Source: Ligustrum vulgare | Lineage: Eukaryota > Streptophyta > Magnoliopsida > Lamiales > Oleaceae | Direction of reading: 5' to 3' | Assembly (NCBI GenBank): GCA_963555705.1 | Contig: OY743170.1 | Location: 13,927,096-13,991,095 of the forward strand | DNA: 64,000 bases | Part shown: piece after piece, positions 45,653 through 58,804 of the stretch | Numbering within the stretch: the first letter of the stretch is position 1 | Layout of the letters: every line of letters starts with the position of its first letter | Made by a program: the position numbers and the translations under genes | Notes under the pieces: generated by a model | What the model was told of the DNA's origin: nothing | Database searches by the model: none | What the model saw: the letters and a program-made list of their open reading frames with translations, nothing else

Positions 45653-48600
45653 TTATGCTTCTGCTAGGCCGATAGAGGATCGGCTCCATGTGAACTTATC
45701 AGTGTTGATCGGCTTTGTGAACATATCCGCTAGGTTGTCCTCCGTATGGATCTTCTGGATATCCACACTTCCTTCTTCCACCTTCTCTCGTACAAAGTGA
45801 TATTGTACTCTAATATGTTTCGTCCTTGGATGAAATGCTGGATTCTTTGCTAAGTGCAAAGCACTCTGACTATCACAAAATAGAGAAATCTTCTCTTGTT
45901 TGTGTTCGAGTTCTTCCATTAACATTTGCAACCATATTGCCTCTTTGCTAGCTTGTGTAGCCGCCACATATTCTGCTTCCGTCGTAGAAGTAGCCACGAT
46001 AGACTGCAGTTTTGAACCCCAGCTTACAGCTCCTCCAGCAAGAGTAAACACATATCCAGTGGTGGACTTACTTTTATCAGGATCACCTGCATAATCTGAA
46101 TCTACATAGCCTCTAACATTAAATTTTGATCCTCCATAGCATAATGCAACATTTGAGGTACCCTTGACATATCTTAGGATCCTCTTCACCATATTCCAAT
46201 GCTCTCTACCAGGATTTGCCATATATCGACTGACCGCTCCCACTGCTTGTGCAATGTCTGGTCTTGTACAGATCATAGCAAACATTAGGCTACCCACTGC
46301 TGATGCATACGGTACTCGAGACATCTCCATCCTCTCTGCTTCACTGCTAGGACTCATACTTGAGGATAACTTGAAATTAATAAGAAGAGGGGTAGAAATT
46401 GGCTTACAATCTTGCATATTGAAGCGTCGCAAGATTTTCTTCAAGTAGTTCTTCTGACTAAGCCAAATCTTCCTATTATTTCTGTCTCGGTGAATTTGCA
46501 TCCCTAGAATCTTGTTTGTGGTTCCCAAGTCCTTCATTTCAAACTCCCTAGCCAACTGTGCCTTCAAATCTTTAAGACAATCTTTGTTGGGACCTGCTAC
46601 CAACATGTCGTCAACATACAACAGCAAGATAATGAAATTACCATCACCAAATCTCTTGCAATAAGCACAAGGATCTGCACTAAGTCTGTTGTATCCAAGG
46701 CTCATAATGAAGGAATCAAATCTCTTATACCAACACCTCGGCGCCTGTTTGAGACCGTATAGAGATTTGTTCAACCTGCAAACCAAGTTCTCTTTTCCTT
46801 TTTCTTTAAAACCTTCTGGTTGGAGCATATAAATTTCTTCTTCAAGCTCACCATGAAGAAATGCAGTTTTCACATCTAACTGCTCCAGGTGCAAGTCTAA
46901 TGTAGCACACATCGCCAATAATACTCGAACTGTCGTGAGTCGAACAACAGGAGAGAATATTTCGTTGAAGTCAATGCCTTCTTTCTGAGCATATCCCTTT
47001 ACCACCAGTCTAGCACGATACCGCTCCACTTGGTCATTTCCATCACGTTTGATCTTGTAGACCCATTTATTTCTAATGGCTTTCCTTCCTTGTGGTAGCG
47101 AAACAAGATCCCATGTCTTGTTTTTATGAAGAGCCTCAATTTCTTCCTGCATAGCTTCCATCCACTGCGAAACTTCTTGGCTATTTAAAGCCTCATGGAA
47201 AGTTGATGGCTCTCCATCCTCCGTCAGTAGACAGTATGCAACATTGCTCTCCATAATGTACTCAGAGTGCCAAGCTGGTTCTTTCCTCTCCCGAGTTGAT
47301 CGTCTGATTTCAGGAACTGTAAACTCAGCTTGTTCTCCTTCTTCATGCTCCGGTGCTGCTTCAGAAGAATCCCAGACTTCTTGTTCTTCTCTATTTTCAA
47401 CTTCAACTTCAACCGTAGTAGTTTCTGGCTCTTTTAAAGTGCTATCATTTTCTTGTACCTTGCCTTCCGTGAATATCACGTCTCTGCTGATTATCACCTT
47501 GTGGGCAGTGGGATCCCACAGGCGGTACCCCTTGATTCCATCAGCATACCCCAAGAAAATGCATTTTCTGGATTTTGAATCCAGCTTTGATGTTTCCTGG
47601 GCATTGTACATAACGTACACAGGACTTCCAAAAACATGTAAGTGAGAATAATCAGCTGGCTTCCCTGTCCACATCTCCATCGGCGTCTTCAGATCAATCG
47701 CGGTTGATGGTGACCGGTTGATCACATAACAGGCGGTTTTGACTGCTTCAGCCCAAAATGATTTAGCTAACCCCGCAGTTCTCAACATTGCTCTCGTTCT
47801 TTCTAACAATGTTCTGTTCATCCGCTCTGCCACTCCATTTTGTTGTGGAGTATATGCCGTCGTGAAATGTCTTTTAATACCTTCTTGTTCACAAAAAGTA
47901 TTAAATTCATTACCAGTATATTCTCCTCCATTGTCCGTCCTCAAACACTTGATCTTCTTCTCAGATTCAAGTTCTACCCGCGCTTTGTAGATTTTGAAGA
48001 CTTCGAACACATCAGCCTTCTTCTTGATTGGATACACCCAACATCTCCTGGAGTAATCATCAATAAAAGATACAAAATATTTTGCACCTTCTAGGGACAT
48101 AACCGGTGCTTGCCAAACATCAGAATGAACCAATTCCAAGATAGCTTTACTTCTAGTAGTAGAAGTGCTAAACTTCAATCTGTGCTGCTTACTAGTGACA
48201 CAATGCTCACAAAAGGGTAATGATACCTTTTTGAGCCCTGGAAGAAGATCTTGTTCAGAGAGAATTTTCAAACCACGTTCAGACATGTGGCTAAGTTTTC
48301 GGTGCCACATCATTGTTAATTCTTCTACTGAACCTGCCGATGCAACAGATGCTTCTCCTTCTTGTAGAGTATCTCCTTTAAGCATGTACAGGTTTGCAGC
48401 TATCTTTTCTGCTTTCATCACTACAAGCGCGCCTTTGACTATTTTCATAGTCCCATCTTGAACATGAGTTTTGTACCCAATGCTATCTAGTTGTCCCAAA
48501 GACAATAGATTTTTCTTCAAGCCCTTTACGTGCCGAACCTCCTTGATAGTGCAAATTGTACCATCATACATTTTTAATTTGATAGTACCAATACCAACGA

Positions 48601-49488
48601 TCTCCAAAGCATGATCATTTCCCATAAACACTGAACCTCCCGAGATGTGTTCATATTGATGGAACAATTCTCTCCTTGGTGTCATGTGCCATGTCGCTCC
48701 TGAATCGATGAGCCAGACATCGGTGAAATGCTTTCTGCCTTCAACAACAGTCGTTGCCTCGCTGTATAAAATTTCGCCATCATATGAGGTGTTTGCTACA
48801 CAACCCTGAGCTTTTGGTATCTCATGTGCCTTCCCTTTGGCTTCTTCATTTCTCTTAAGACTCCAACAATCCCTTTTTAAGTGCCCTTTCTTGCCACAGT
48901 AATGACACTTGGCATTCTTCTTACTTCTGGATTTAGATCTACCTTGGGTATGACTCCCACTGGGGCCACGTTCCGTTGATCTCCCTCTCATCATCGTCAA
49001 GGCTTCCGCCTGCTGTGAACTAGATAGTCTGTCCTCCTTGTTCTTGCGCCGACTTTCCTCTTCAAGAACCGCAGCTGCAATATCATCGAAGACTAGATCT
49101 TCTATGTTGTTAGTTAAGTTGATGATGAGTTGATCATACGAATCTGGTAGACTTTGAAGTATAATTTCAGCACGTTCCCCTGCCTCTATTTTATGGCCCA
49201 TTGATGTGAGCTGTGAAAATAGAGTGTTGAGGGTGTTGATGTGGTCTGTCACTGTAGTTGACTCCATCATCCGAAGGGTGTAAAGCCGTCTCTTTAGGAA
49301 AATTTTGTTGTGTAATGATTTGGCCTCGTAGAGCTTCGTTAGGGTGTCCCATATCTCATTTGCTGTTTTCTTTTCCGCCACACTTGACAATACTCCATCA
49401 GCAAGTGCTAAGTGTAGATTAGCAATTGCATTGCTATCCATCTCGTTCCACTTGTCATCGTCAGTGATATCCGCGGGTCTCTCTCCAA
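45653..49488 (-). pseudogene. Copia gag-pol, N-terminally truncated (copia-2)
   Basis: The frame is open from the break to the stop at 45653, with knuckle, protease, integrase, RT (YVDDM) and RNase H all recognisable and without internal stops. It lacks about the first 37 residues of gag. By chance the frame stays open into the GH1 exon, where an ATG at 49627 would give a fusion whose first 45 or so residues are GH1 exon read in the wrong frame. It is unlikely to make particles, as the gag start, PBS and 5' LTR promoter are gone. Confidence 0.88.
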
Positions 49489-49908
49489 TCGCTGCAAATA
49501 ATTGGATCCTGAACATTGCATCTATGACGATGGACAGCTTTTGTTGCATGGTCATCTTGCGTTGAACCCCGACCAGGTGCAAAATGACCTGAGGCGTATC
49601 CGGAAACCGAAAAGCTCCACGGCTCATTCAACGTGATCCAATGTTTCACACGATCACCGAATTCCCAGAAGCAAATCTCAGCAAAATCAGAAAAATCTTC
49701 CCTATACACAAGAATATATCAAAATAAGGTTCACGCTCGATCAAGTACCTTTTAACTGCAAAATTAATTTACACAATTTTCATACAAGAGCTGAACTCAA
49801 TATTAATACAGAAATCCAATTTCTCAAAAAGGGTTTTCCTCAATATTTTTTCTAAATAAATATCCTTGTTTCTTTTGAATTTTCTTTCTTTCCAATTTAA
49901 ATTACTTA

Positions 49909-50010
<102 letters not shown>

Positions 50011-50365
50011 TTATAGATGTTATATCATTTTTATTTTGCACCTTCATGAATCTACACCAATTTAACATTTAACTCATGAACAAACATAAGAAGTACAAAT
50101 TATTAAAGATTAATAAACACACCTTCAGTTATGAGCAAGTTTATGAGAGAATTATAATAATTAATTCCTTCTCTATTTACGCCAGCACTTAATCTTCCTC
50201 CTAAAATACCAATTTAAAACACAAATAATAGAGTGATTATTATTTTTGATTAAAATAAAATGATGCACTATATGTACACTCATACATACCTGGCAATATT
50301 CTTGTCCATGCAATTGAAAATCTATAAGAATTCAAACCTACTCTCTTTATCAAAGCAACATCTTC

Positions 50366-50977
50366 CTGTAACAATATTATAGATGAGCACATAGAATATA
50401 TCATGAAGTTTACATGTTACTGTCGCACAAAACAACTAATTTAACAATGGAATATTAAAAATTAATAAAGGATATACTTCTCATTGAAATCCAATAAAAT
50501 TAAATTGAAAGAAGTTATATTCGAGTTTTCACATGATTAAGCTTAACATGTTCACATGGAGCTATGATTTTCACTGTAAGGGGCAGTGGAGTTATGGCTT
50601 TCATCTGAAGTTGCGAAAGAAAATACTGAGGGAGTAAAATATGTGTGTTAATGTAAATATTAAAAATATTCTATATAATTCTTGAAAAACTTAAAATGTT
50701 ACGAGTGGTCGCCTCGGCCCTTGCACAACTGTCCCCGCCGACCATCGGCACATGGGTAGCATGCCTCTCCACGTGCTGCCCCACGAGGTTCTCATACTGC
50801 TGCAGGTTCCTCCCATGCTACATAATTTCCTCCTATAGCTATAGGGACACATGCTTAGGTTAAGAGATCCTACACTGCTGCACTTTCTAGAAAACTTGTA
50901 TTACTTAAACTGAGTAGAGCAAAAACAAACCATTTACCTCAGTCACATAAGCTCCTCGAGATTCTACACTACACAAC
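50366..50977. other. Upstream of the GH1 remnant: no missing exons found; GC-richer patch
   Basis: The expected first GH1 exons are not visible. Positions 50700-50860 are GC-rich, and on the minus strand read 'RNLQQYENLVGQHVERHA' and 'MVGGDSCARAEATTRN'. This resembles a fragment of some transposon protein that I cannot name. Copia-3 begins at 50978. Confidence 0.45.
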
Positions 50978-51387
50978 TGTTAGGAAGAGGATGAGATATG
51001 TAAGAAAATTTTAGAGTAGTATTTGGAGAAGACTTTTATTTGAAGGAACTTGGGACTTCACTAAATTTTTATTTTTGCTTACTCCATCACAAGTGACAAT
51101 GAAGCACTATTTATAGTGCTCAATGGACACTTCTACACACTTTCAACTTTATTATTTAATTCCAAATTCTACACACTTCTACCACTTACTCAAGTATAGA
51201 GAATTCTAGAGCATGGATCATCTAGAATCCATGGAGAGTTCTAGCTATCAATTATTCTAGAATGTGGACCACCAAATTGGACTTACTACAACATGGACTT
51301 ATTTTATGGATTTAATTGGACTTAGACACAATACAACATATGATCCAACAACTTAAATAACACATAAATCAAGTTTACATTTCAACA
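50978..51387 (-). repeat. 3' LTR of copia-3
   Basis: 410 bp. The TATA-like ctataaatag (minus strand, 51107-51116) is embedded in the near-palindrome agcactatttatagtgct. Confidence 0.95.
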
Positions 51388-54300
51388 CCCCCCTTTAAAC
51401 TTGATTTTGGAGACTCCAAGCATTTCTCGTAACTTGAAGAATACTTCACGCTTCAATGGTTTCGTGAATATGTCCGCTACTTGATCTTGAGTTTTCACGT
51501 ATTTTAGCTCCACTTCTTTTCTTGCTACGCTCTCCCTTATGAAATGATACCTTGTGTCAATATGCTTGCTTCGATCATGAGACACGGGATTTTTTGATAG
51601 TGCAATCGCCGACTTGTTGTCAACAAAAATCTCTGTTGGGTCTTCTTGTGTCATGTTGAGCTCCTTTATTAAATTCCTCAACCAAATTGCATGGCAAACA
51701 CATGAAGTTGCGGCAACATATTCGGCTTCACATGATGAGAGTGTGACAATTTGTTGCTTCTTCGAACTCCAAGTAAATGCGGTATCTCCCATGAAGAATG
51801 TAAATCCTGTTGTGCTTTTTCTTTCATCCAAGTCTCCGGCCCAATCGCTATCGCTATATCCAACAAGTTTGAAGTTGTTAGAAGAAGAATAAAGTAATCC
51901 ATAATCAATGGTACCTTTGATGTAACGAAGTATCCTCTTTGCGGCTTTCATATGTGTAGCCGTTGGTGACTCCATGTAACGGCTTACAAGACCAACTCCA
52001 TATAGAATGTCGGGCCGTGTGCATGTCAAGTACCGCAAGCTTCCTACAAGACTTTTGAAACTTGTAGGATCCACCTTTTCTCCTTCTTCATTTCTTGATA
52101 ACTTGATTCCACAATCAACGGGTGTGTTTATCGGCTTGCATTCTCCCATGTTGAATTTCTTTAGAACACCTTTTGCATAGCCTTCTTGTAAAATAAAAAT
52201 GCCTTCATCATTTTGCCTCACTTCTATCCCCAGATAATATGCCATCAATCCAAGATCGGACATTTCAAATTCTTTTGTCATGCTCCTTTTGAACTCCTCG
52301 AACATTCTCGGATTATTCCCAGTAAAGATCAAATCATCAACATATAAGCATACAATCAACATATCACCATTTTTACTCACTTTGACATAAAGAGCATGTT
52401 CATGTGGGCACTTAACAAAATCATTTTCTTGAAAATATTTGTCAATTCGGCTATACCATGCTCTCGGTGCTTGTTTTAACCCATATAAAGCCTTTTTCAA
52501 TTTTAAGACTTTATTTTCTTCTCCTTTCACTTCGTAACCAAGTGGTTGTTCAATATAAACTTCTTCTTCAAGATAACCATTTAAAAAGGCAGACTTCACA
52601 TCCATTTGATTAATTTTCCATTTATTTTGAGCAGCCAATGATATAATTAATCTTATGGTTTCTAAACGAGCAACGGGAGCAAATACCTCGTCATAGTCAA
52701 TGCCGGGTCTTTGGTTGTATCCTTTGGCAACCAACCTTGCTTTGTATCTCTCAACTTCTCCTTTAGCATTCTTCTTTGCTTTATAGACACATTTCACCCC
52801 GATTGACTTTTGGCCTTTTGGAAGTTTTGCTAGCTCCCATGTATCATTCTTTATGATCGCTTTAATCTCTTCATCCATAGCCGCCCGCCATTCCTTTCTT
52901 TGCACTGCTTCTTCAAAACCTATTGGTTCACAATCTACAAGGAGACAAAATAGTGTTAGATCATTTTGATTTTCGGTTACCTCATATAGTTCTTGCAATG
53001 TTCTTGTACGTGGTCTCCTCCGTGGTGTGCTTGAACTTCCACTTGGTAAGTCTTCTTGAACACTTGCTTGTGGTGAAGATGGTGGGGTTGTATGCTCTTG
53101 CATTTCCTTCCTTTCTTCTTCTTCTTCGGTAAATGATGGGAAGGTGTAGTCATTCTCTTGTGTCTCCCATCTCCATGAGTCTTCTTCATTAAACTCAACA
53201 TCTCGACTAATAACGACTTTCTTTGTGCTTGGATTGTAGAGTTTGTATCCCTTAGATCTTGAATCATAATCGATGAAGAGAAATTTTTCACTTTTGTCAT
53301 CAAGCTTGGATCTCCTTTGGTCATGTACATGTGCATAGGCAATGCTTCCAAAGACTTTCAAATGTGATATGCCAGGTTTTCTTCCACTCCATGCTTCTTG
53401 AGGTGTCTTTCCCCAGACGCTCCGAGTTGGTGATCTGTTGAGCAAGTAAACCGCACAATCTACTGCTTCGGCCCAAAACTCTTGTGGTAACTTTTTACTC
53501 TTTAGCATGCTTCGAGCCATGTTGAGGACAGTTCGATTCTTCCGCTCGACAACTCCATTTTGTTGGGGAGATCTTGGAACCGTAAGGAATCGTCGAATTC
53601 CATTATCTTCACAAAATTTGTTGAACTCCCTCGATACGAATTCTCCTCCACGATCAGATCTAATAGCTTTAATCTTGAGGCCACTTTCCTTTTCAACTAA
53701 TGCTTTGAATTTCTTGAAAATTTCAAATACCTCGGACTTTTCCTTAAGAAAATAAACCCACGTTTTTCTACTAAAATCATCAATAAACAAAAGGAAATAA
53801 CTGCTCTTACCGAGGGATTTAGGATTGATTGGCCCACATACGTCCGTATGAATGAGTTCTAGCGGCTTCTTTGCTCTTGATGTTGCTTCATTTGGAAAGC
53901 TCTTTCGACAATGCTTTCCAAGTTGGCATCCTTCACAAAATTGATTTGGGTGCTTAATTGATGGCAGTCCCCGCACCATTTGTTTCTTCGATAGTAACTC
54001 CAAGTCACCAAAGTTAAGATGCCCAAATCTTAGGTGCCATATCCATGATATATCTTTCACACAAGCTTTCAAACATTTTGCAATATCACTTTGAATATCT
54101 AATAAAAACATTCTATTATTTGTCATAGGCACCTTAGCTATCAAATTATTTTTACCATGTTTTAGGAAAAGCACTTTTTCTTTAGAGTGGATGTCATAAC
54201 CTTTCTCCATAAGTTGTCCCAAGCTCAAAATGTTATTTTTCATGTTAGGCACATAATAAACATTAGAAATGAATTGGTGACTTCCATCCTTTAAACGTAT

Positions 54301-55446
54301 AAGAATATCACCTTTGCCTCTTACCGAAATTTTGGATTCATCTCCAAATGTGACATTTCCACTCACTGATTCATCGAGCTCCACGAACATGCTTCTATTT
54401 CCACACATATGATTGCTAGCCCCGGTGTCAAGGTACCAAGAGGTGACTTCCCTTCCTTCTACTCCTCCTTTGTACGCCAATAGTAATGTGGAGTCTAGTT
54501 TCTTCTCATCTTCTACAATATTTGCTTCTTCTTCAACTTGATTATTAGCTCTACATTCCCAAGCAAAATGACCAAACTTTTGGCAATTATAACATTCAAC
54601 TTGGGATTTGTCATACATTTGCCTTGAATTGTTACCTCTTCCACGACCTCTTTTTGAAAATGTGTTTTGTCTTCTTTCTTCATTGTTGGTTGTCCTGAAT
54701 TCTCCTCTTCCTCGGCCACGTCCACGACCACGACCACGATCATGATCACGTCCTCTTCCTCTTCCATTGTTGCCTCCATTTCTTTCCTTCAACGTGAGCT
54801 TTGTTTGTAGCGCTTGCTCCAATGTACTTTGTTTCTTCTTTTGACGTTCTTCATATGCTTGAAATGATCCCATGAGCTCCTCGATGGTCATGCTTTCTAA
54901 ATCCTTTGTTTCTTCAATTGTGACTACAATATGCTCAAATTTTGGGTCTAGAGATCGTAAATTTTTTTCCATAATTCTAACATTATCCAAATTTTCTCCG
55001 TTTGCTTTCAATTGGTTAGCCACCGCCAACACTCTAGAAAAATATTCGGAAATAGTTTCGAATTCTTTCATTTGTAGAGATTCGAACTCACCTCTTAGAG
55101 TTTGCAAGCGAACCTTCTTCACCTTCTCCGCCCCTTTGTATGCGGTTTGAAGCTTATCCCAGGCTTCTTTGGAAGTGCTTGCATTCGAAATCTTCTCGAA
55201 TCCGTCATCATCAAGTGATTGATAGATAATGTAGAGAGCTTTCTTGTCTCTCTTTCGTGTATCCTTCAACACATCCCTTTGTGCTTGAGTGAGGTTGGCA
55301 TCTTCATTTGGCTCATTATATCCTTTTTCTACGATCTCCCATAAATCTTGCGACCCGAGCAAAGCTTTCATCTTAATGCTCCATTTGTCATAGTTACACT
55401 TGTCAAGCGTTGGAACTTGGAAAGGAACCATGCCATTACTTGCCAT
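51382..55446 (-). CDS. Copia gag-pol polyprotein, intact (copia-3)
   Basis: 1354 residues from [12 protein letters not shown], the usual start for this type, to a stop overlapping the 3' LTR by six bases. Domains: gag (UBN2-type) 1-200; an arginine-glycine-rich stretch about 225-255; CCHC knuckle [14 protein letters not shown] near 285; protease '[10 protein letters not shown]' near 340; integrase with 'HTDVCGP', 'IRSDRGGEF' and '[14 protein letters not shown]'; RT with YVDDL near 1034; RNase H with '[10 protein letters not shown]' near 1240 and 'VADIFTKPL' at the end. No stops or shifts. The '[15 protein letters not shown]' block is a basic patch that could bind RNA (inference). Confidence 0.95.
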   Translation of the reverse strand: MASNGMVPFQVPTLDKCNYDKWSIKMKALLGSQDLWEIVEKGYNEPNEDANLTQAQRDVLKDTRKRDKKALYIIYQSLDDDGFEKISNASTSKEAWDKLQTAYKGAEKVKKVRLQTLRGEFESLQMKEFETISEYFSRVLAVANQLKANGENLDNVRIMEKNLRSLDPKFEHIVVTIEETKDLESMTIEELMGSFQAYEERQKKKQSTLEQALQTKLTLKERNGGNNGRGRGRDHDRGRGRGRGRGRGEFRTTNNEERRQNTFSKRGRGRGNNSRQMYDKSQVECYNCQKFGHFAWECRANNQVEEEANIVEDEKKLDSTLLLAYKGGVEGREVTSWYLDTGASNHMCGNRSMFVELDESVSGNVTFGDESKISVRGKGDILIRLKDGSHQFISNVYYVPNMKNNILSLGQLMEKGYDIHSKEKVLFLKHGKNNLIAKVPMTNNRMFLLDIQSDIAKCLKACVKDISWIWHLRFGHLNFGDLELLSKKQMVRGLPSIKHPNQFCEGCQLGKHCRKSFPNEATSRAKKPLELIHTDVCGPINPKSLGKSSYFLLFIDDFSRKTWVYFLKEKSEVFEIFKKFKALVEKESGLKIKAIRSDRGGEFVSREFNKFCEDNGIRRFLTVPRSPQQNGVVERKNRTVLNMARSMLKSKKLPQEFWAEAVDCAVYLLNRSPTRSVWGKTPQEAWSGRKPGISHLKVFGSIAYAHVHDQRRSKLDDKSEKFLFIDYDSRSKGYKLYNPSTKKVVISRDVEFNEEDSWRWETQENDYTFPSFTEEEEERKEMQEHTTPPSSPQASVQEDLPSGSSSTPRRRPRTRTLQELYEVTENQNDLTLFCLLVDCEPIGFEEAVQRKEWRAAMDEEIKAIIKNDTWELAKLPKGQKSIGVKCVYKAKKNAKGEVERYKARLVAKGYNQRPGIDYDEVFAPVARLETIRLIISLAAQNKWKINQMDVKSAFLNGYLEEEVYIEQPLGYEVKGEENKVLKLKKALYGLKQAPRAWYSRIDKYFQENDFVKCPHEHALYVKVSKNGDMLIVCLYVDDLIFTGNNPRMFEEFKRSMTKEFEMSDLGLMAYYLGIEVRQNDEGIFILQEGYAKGVLKKFNMGECKPINTPVDCGIKLSRNEEGEKVDPTSFKSLVGSLRYLTCTRPDILYGVGLVSRYMESPTATHMKAAKRILRYIKGTIDYGLLYSSSNNFKLVGYSDSDWAGDLDERKSTTGFTFFMGDTAFTWSSKKQQIVTLSSCEAEYVAATSCVCHAIWLRNLIKELNMTQEDPTEIFVDNKSAIALSKNPVSHDRSKHIDTRYHFIRESVARKEVELKYVKTQDQVADIFTKPLKREVFFKLREMLGVSKIKFKGGC

Positions 55447-55740
55447 ATCTTTCTATATAATTGGAATTTCAGAAATATGGCTCTGTAGATGGATTCAAAA
55501 CGTCAAAAAAACTTGGAACAGCCTCTGACTCGGTTGAACTCAGTAGTACTCGACCTGACTCAGTGTAACTCAATAGACTGGTGAGTCGACTCGACTGCGA
55601 GACAGCAACTTTCGGAGGCAATTTGAAGGCTCAAACGACTTTGGATCGGTGTGATTTTTGCACCTTTATGTTCCTATATTTAAGAACCTCAATATTCACT
55701 ACTTATTTGTTACAAAGAACCTCAATCTCTGATACCAATT

Positions 55741-56150
55741 TGTTAGGAAGATGATGAGATATGTAAGAAAATTTTAGAGTAGTATTTGGAGAAGACTTTT
55801 ATTTGAAGGAACTTGGGACTTCACTAAATTCTTATTTTTGCTTACCCCATCACAAGTGACAATGAAGCACTATTTATAGTGCTCAATGGACACTTCTACA
55901 CACTTTCAACTTTATTATTTAATTCCAAATTCTACACACTTCTACCACTTACTCAAGTATAGAGAATTCTAGAGCATAGATCATCTAGAATCCATGGAGA
56001 GTTCTAGCTATCAATTATTCTAGAATGTGGACCACCAAATTGGACTTACTACAACATGGACTTATTTTATGGATTTAATTGGACTTAGACACAATACAAC
56101 ATATGATCCAACAACTTAAATAACACATAAATCAAGTTTACATTTCAACA
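55741..56150 (-). repeat. 5' LTR of copia-3
   Basis: 410 bp, partner of 50978-51387. TATA-like box at 55870-55879 in the same near-palindrome. Confidence 0.95.
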
Positions 56151-56155
56151 ACAAC

Positions 56156-57490
56156 TTCGCTACTAAGGAACCTTTTTCTACATTTGAAAGAGTCTGCCAT
56201 TAATGTTAGCGATGAGGATGAGGACTTTCTGGCTATGTCATACAAGTTCACACCTGTTCGGAAATTCACTCACCTCAAATAACCCATTGCCAAGGTACAT
56301 GAGAGATTTCTTAAATTTGGTTTTTGTAGTGAATTCTGTTTTGGGCTTATTGATGCATATCACATTATCATACACTTGACATATGAGGATGACTACACAT
56401 GTTTATTCCTCAAACACTCTTGGTACATGTTTCCTATGTGTGCTATCAAATAAATACCTGATTTTAATCTTGAGCATGAGACCCCTATTGTCCCCATTTG
56501 GGTGTCTTTCCCATCACTGCCTATTCATTTCCATGCTAAAGATTTCTTATTTACACTTGCTCTGGTCATTGGGGTCCTGCTTCATATTGATGATGCTACT
56601 ATTGATTTACGGAGGAATATTGAGGCTCGAGCTTGGATTGAGGTTGATCTTGATTATGAGCTTCCTGGCTGTGTATTGATTGAGCGACAAAAACCCTAAA
56701 CTGGCAGTATGTTGTTTATGATATAAAATTCAGAATTATATTTTAAGTGAAGTCATTTAGGTCATTCTAATGATCACTGTTAGACAGGAAGACCACGTGC
56801 CTCTAGCCCTACACAACCTGCAAATATTTTCCCACAAATTCATACTACTCCCCTCCTACTACTCAATTTGTTTACCTTGATCCGAGGCTTTTTGCTAGAG
56901 ATAATGAGAAGGGTAAGGGGTAGTTGGTTGATAAGCCACCCAAGCAGTGGTTTTCTGTTTCTAAGGCAACAACAAGACAACACATAACTAGTTCATATGG
57001 ATTTCACTCTCAATCACCTTTCCCTACAGTGAATTTAGTCTTACTACTACTGCAGTTATCTTCCTAGTTCTTTCTCCCACAATTTCTCAGTCAGCAAATC
57101 TTAAGCTTGTTGCCCCTTTAGTTGCTATTCAATTGGTCATTCAGTCTGCTCAGCTGTACGTATCCTTCACCATAACTTTCATGTTGGTGGCCGCCCCACA
57201 TTAAATTCTGCTCATACTACTTTCTTTGATCCGTTTATTGACGATGTAATTCATATGCAAAAAAGATATCTACACAGTGTAGGGATTTATAGAAACTAGT
57301 CATAGACCCAAGTACAGCTACTGGTCCCGATACTCTTTCTACTTTTCTTCAAATCATGGAAACTACCATCTCTTTAGATTCTGCGGCTCACTCTGATACT
57401 GAGAATGCTGCACGCTTGAAGCTTCATTAGCAGGGCTTTTTCGTAAATATTCTATTGATGACTTGGTTGGCTTTATCCCAGGGGACTGAA
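56156..57490 (+). pseudogene. LINE ORF1 remnant (DUF4283-type)
   Basis: The plus strand reads 'MSYKFTPVRKFTHLK' (about 56238), 'FGLIDAYHIIIHLTYEDDY', 'PIVPIWVSFPSLPIHFHAKD' and 'IGVLLHIDDATIDLRRNIEA' (to about 56700). These match the DUF4283 RNA-binding N-terminus common in ORF1 of plant L1-type LINEs. The second half (56700-57490) is degraded with many stops and no zinc knuckle that I can see. It is followed by ORF2 from the same element. The 5' end of the LINE is unclear because copia-3 is inserted just before. Confidence 0.75.
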
Positions 57491-57612
57491 GATGATAAGT
57501 TTATCTCGGTCTCTTAGAAGAAACTCACGGGCTACTTACACCACATTTCCTATTACTCGGATGACGACCAGGAGTCTCATTGGATACCTCATTACGTTCC
57601 TTGTCCTTATGA

Positions 57613-58362
57613 GTATCATCATATGGAACGTAAGAGGTTTAGCTAGTACAACTACTCGCAGGTGCCTAAAGAGACTTAAGAGACTAGTTCTATTTCATCA
57701 TGTTTACTTATTGGTCATCTTGAAGCCCTTTCTTCTTTAGAAGAGATTTGAATAAAACCATCGATTGCTGCATTTTAATATTAAGGCATAGAATACTCCA
57801 GAGAAGATATGTAAATTCTGGAGATTTTTAACTACTATTACTTCTTTAGTTGACCATCTCTAGTTTCTCCATTAGAGTTGAGGATCCTAGACTATCATGA
57901 CCTATTTTTCTTAACCATGTCTATGCTTCCTGTACAACATCTAGAGGAAAGATTTGTGGGTACGTCTTCACCACATATCTCTTAGTGTAGATGGTCCATG
58001 AATAGTTTTGGGAGACTTTAACGTCATTGCACATGGTGGTGAGCACACGAGTCATGACATTAGAGATACAGGTCTTCAAAATTCTTGGATATGATGCTAG
58101 ATTGTGGTTTGGATGATGTTGGATTCTCTGAAAATATATATATACTTGGACCAATTGTCGAGTTTGAAAGAGATTCCATAGAGTTCTGATTAATTTTCTT
58201 GTTGCATCATTCTGTCAACATCTTTCAATTAGACACTTGAATCAGACATCATCGAATCATACACCTTTACTAATTCATTGGGATTACGAGGATGACTTAG
58301 GGCTCAGACCTTTTCGATTATTCAACGTATGGACGAAGCACCATAATTTCTCCACCTTCATC
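57613..58362 (+). pseudogene. LINE ORF2, endonuclease domain
   Basis: Starts MSIIIWNVRGLAS, with the conserved WN(V)RG of exonuclease-endonuclease-phosphatase nucleases. It continues after frameshifts as 'GPWIVLGDFNVIAHGGEHTS' (near 57988) and 'LDCGLDDVGFSE'. The endonuclease nicks target DNA for target-primed reverse transcription. Interrupted at 58362 by the CACTA element and continued at 62121: the bases either side join to a sensible LINE reading ('FSTFI' then 'SHKWSLPT'). Confidence 0.82.
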
Positions 58363-58729
58363 CACTATATCAAAATGGGACTTTTGCAACACTTAAACGG
58401 CAACATTTAGTCATTGAATGCTACCTTTGGTTCATATTTTTTAGATTTATCCCTTTTCGCAACGTTCAAAAATTGTTGCTATAAGTTGAAATTTTTGCAA
58501 TGCTCAAATTAAGCTTTTGCAGCGTTTTTCAAATATTACAATAGCCTAAGCTTTTTCAGCATTTTTCAAACGTTGCTAAAACCTAGAAAAACGTTGCAAT
58601 AGCTTAAATTTTGGAGCTTAGTGTCACATTAACTAAAATTGAGTGACCAAATTGAAATTAAAATAAAACTTCAAAAAATTTAAACCTAATACCACAAAAA
58701 TCGACTTCTCAGATGAAACAAAAACAAGA

Positions 58730-58732
<3 letters not shown>

Positions 58733-58804
<72 letters not shown>
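58733..58804. repeat. (TC)n(AC)n microsatellite
   Basis: About 24 TC repeats followed by about 12 AC repeats inside the CACTA element. Confidence 0.95.

Larger units (their letters stand above)
45075..49488 (-). mobile_element. 5'-truncated Ty1/copia element, copia-2 (same family as copia-1)
   Basis: It keeps the 3' LTR (45075-45584), polypurine tract and nearly all of gag-pol, but stops abruptly near 49488 within gag at 'AAIGERPAD'. Copia-1 instead continues 'FLRKDNCL...' back to its start, PBS and 5' LTR. Beyond the break the sequence is GH1 exon. The protein is very similar to copia-1. No second LTR exists, so either a 5'-truncated cDNA was integrated or a later deletion removed the 5' end. 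Confidence 0.9.
50978..56150 (-). mobile_element. Complete Ty1/copia element, copia-3 (distinct family)
   Basis: Two 410-bp LTRs (50978-51387, 55741-56150), TGTTAGGAAG...TTCAACA ends, and a perfect duplication ACAAC (50973-50977, 56151-56155). The PBS TGGTATCAGAG is at about 55727-55737 (minus), the polypurine tract (aaaggggggg-type) at 51388-51400, and one open gag-pol frame lies between. About four LTR differences were seen by eye, indicating a recent insertion. It lies just upstream of LINE ORF1 sequence. Confidence 0.95.
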
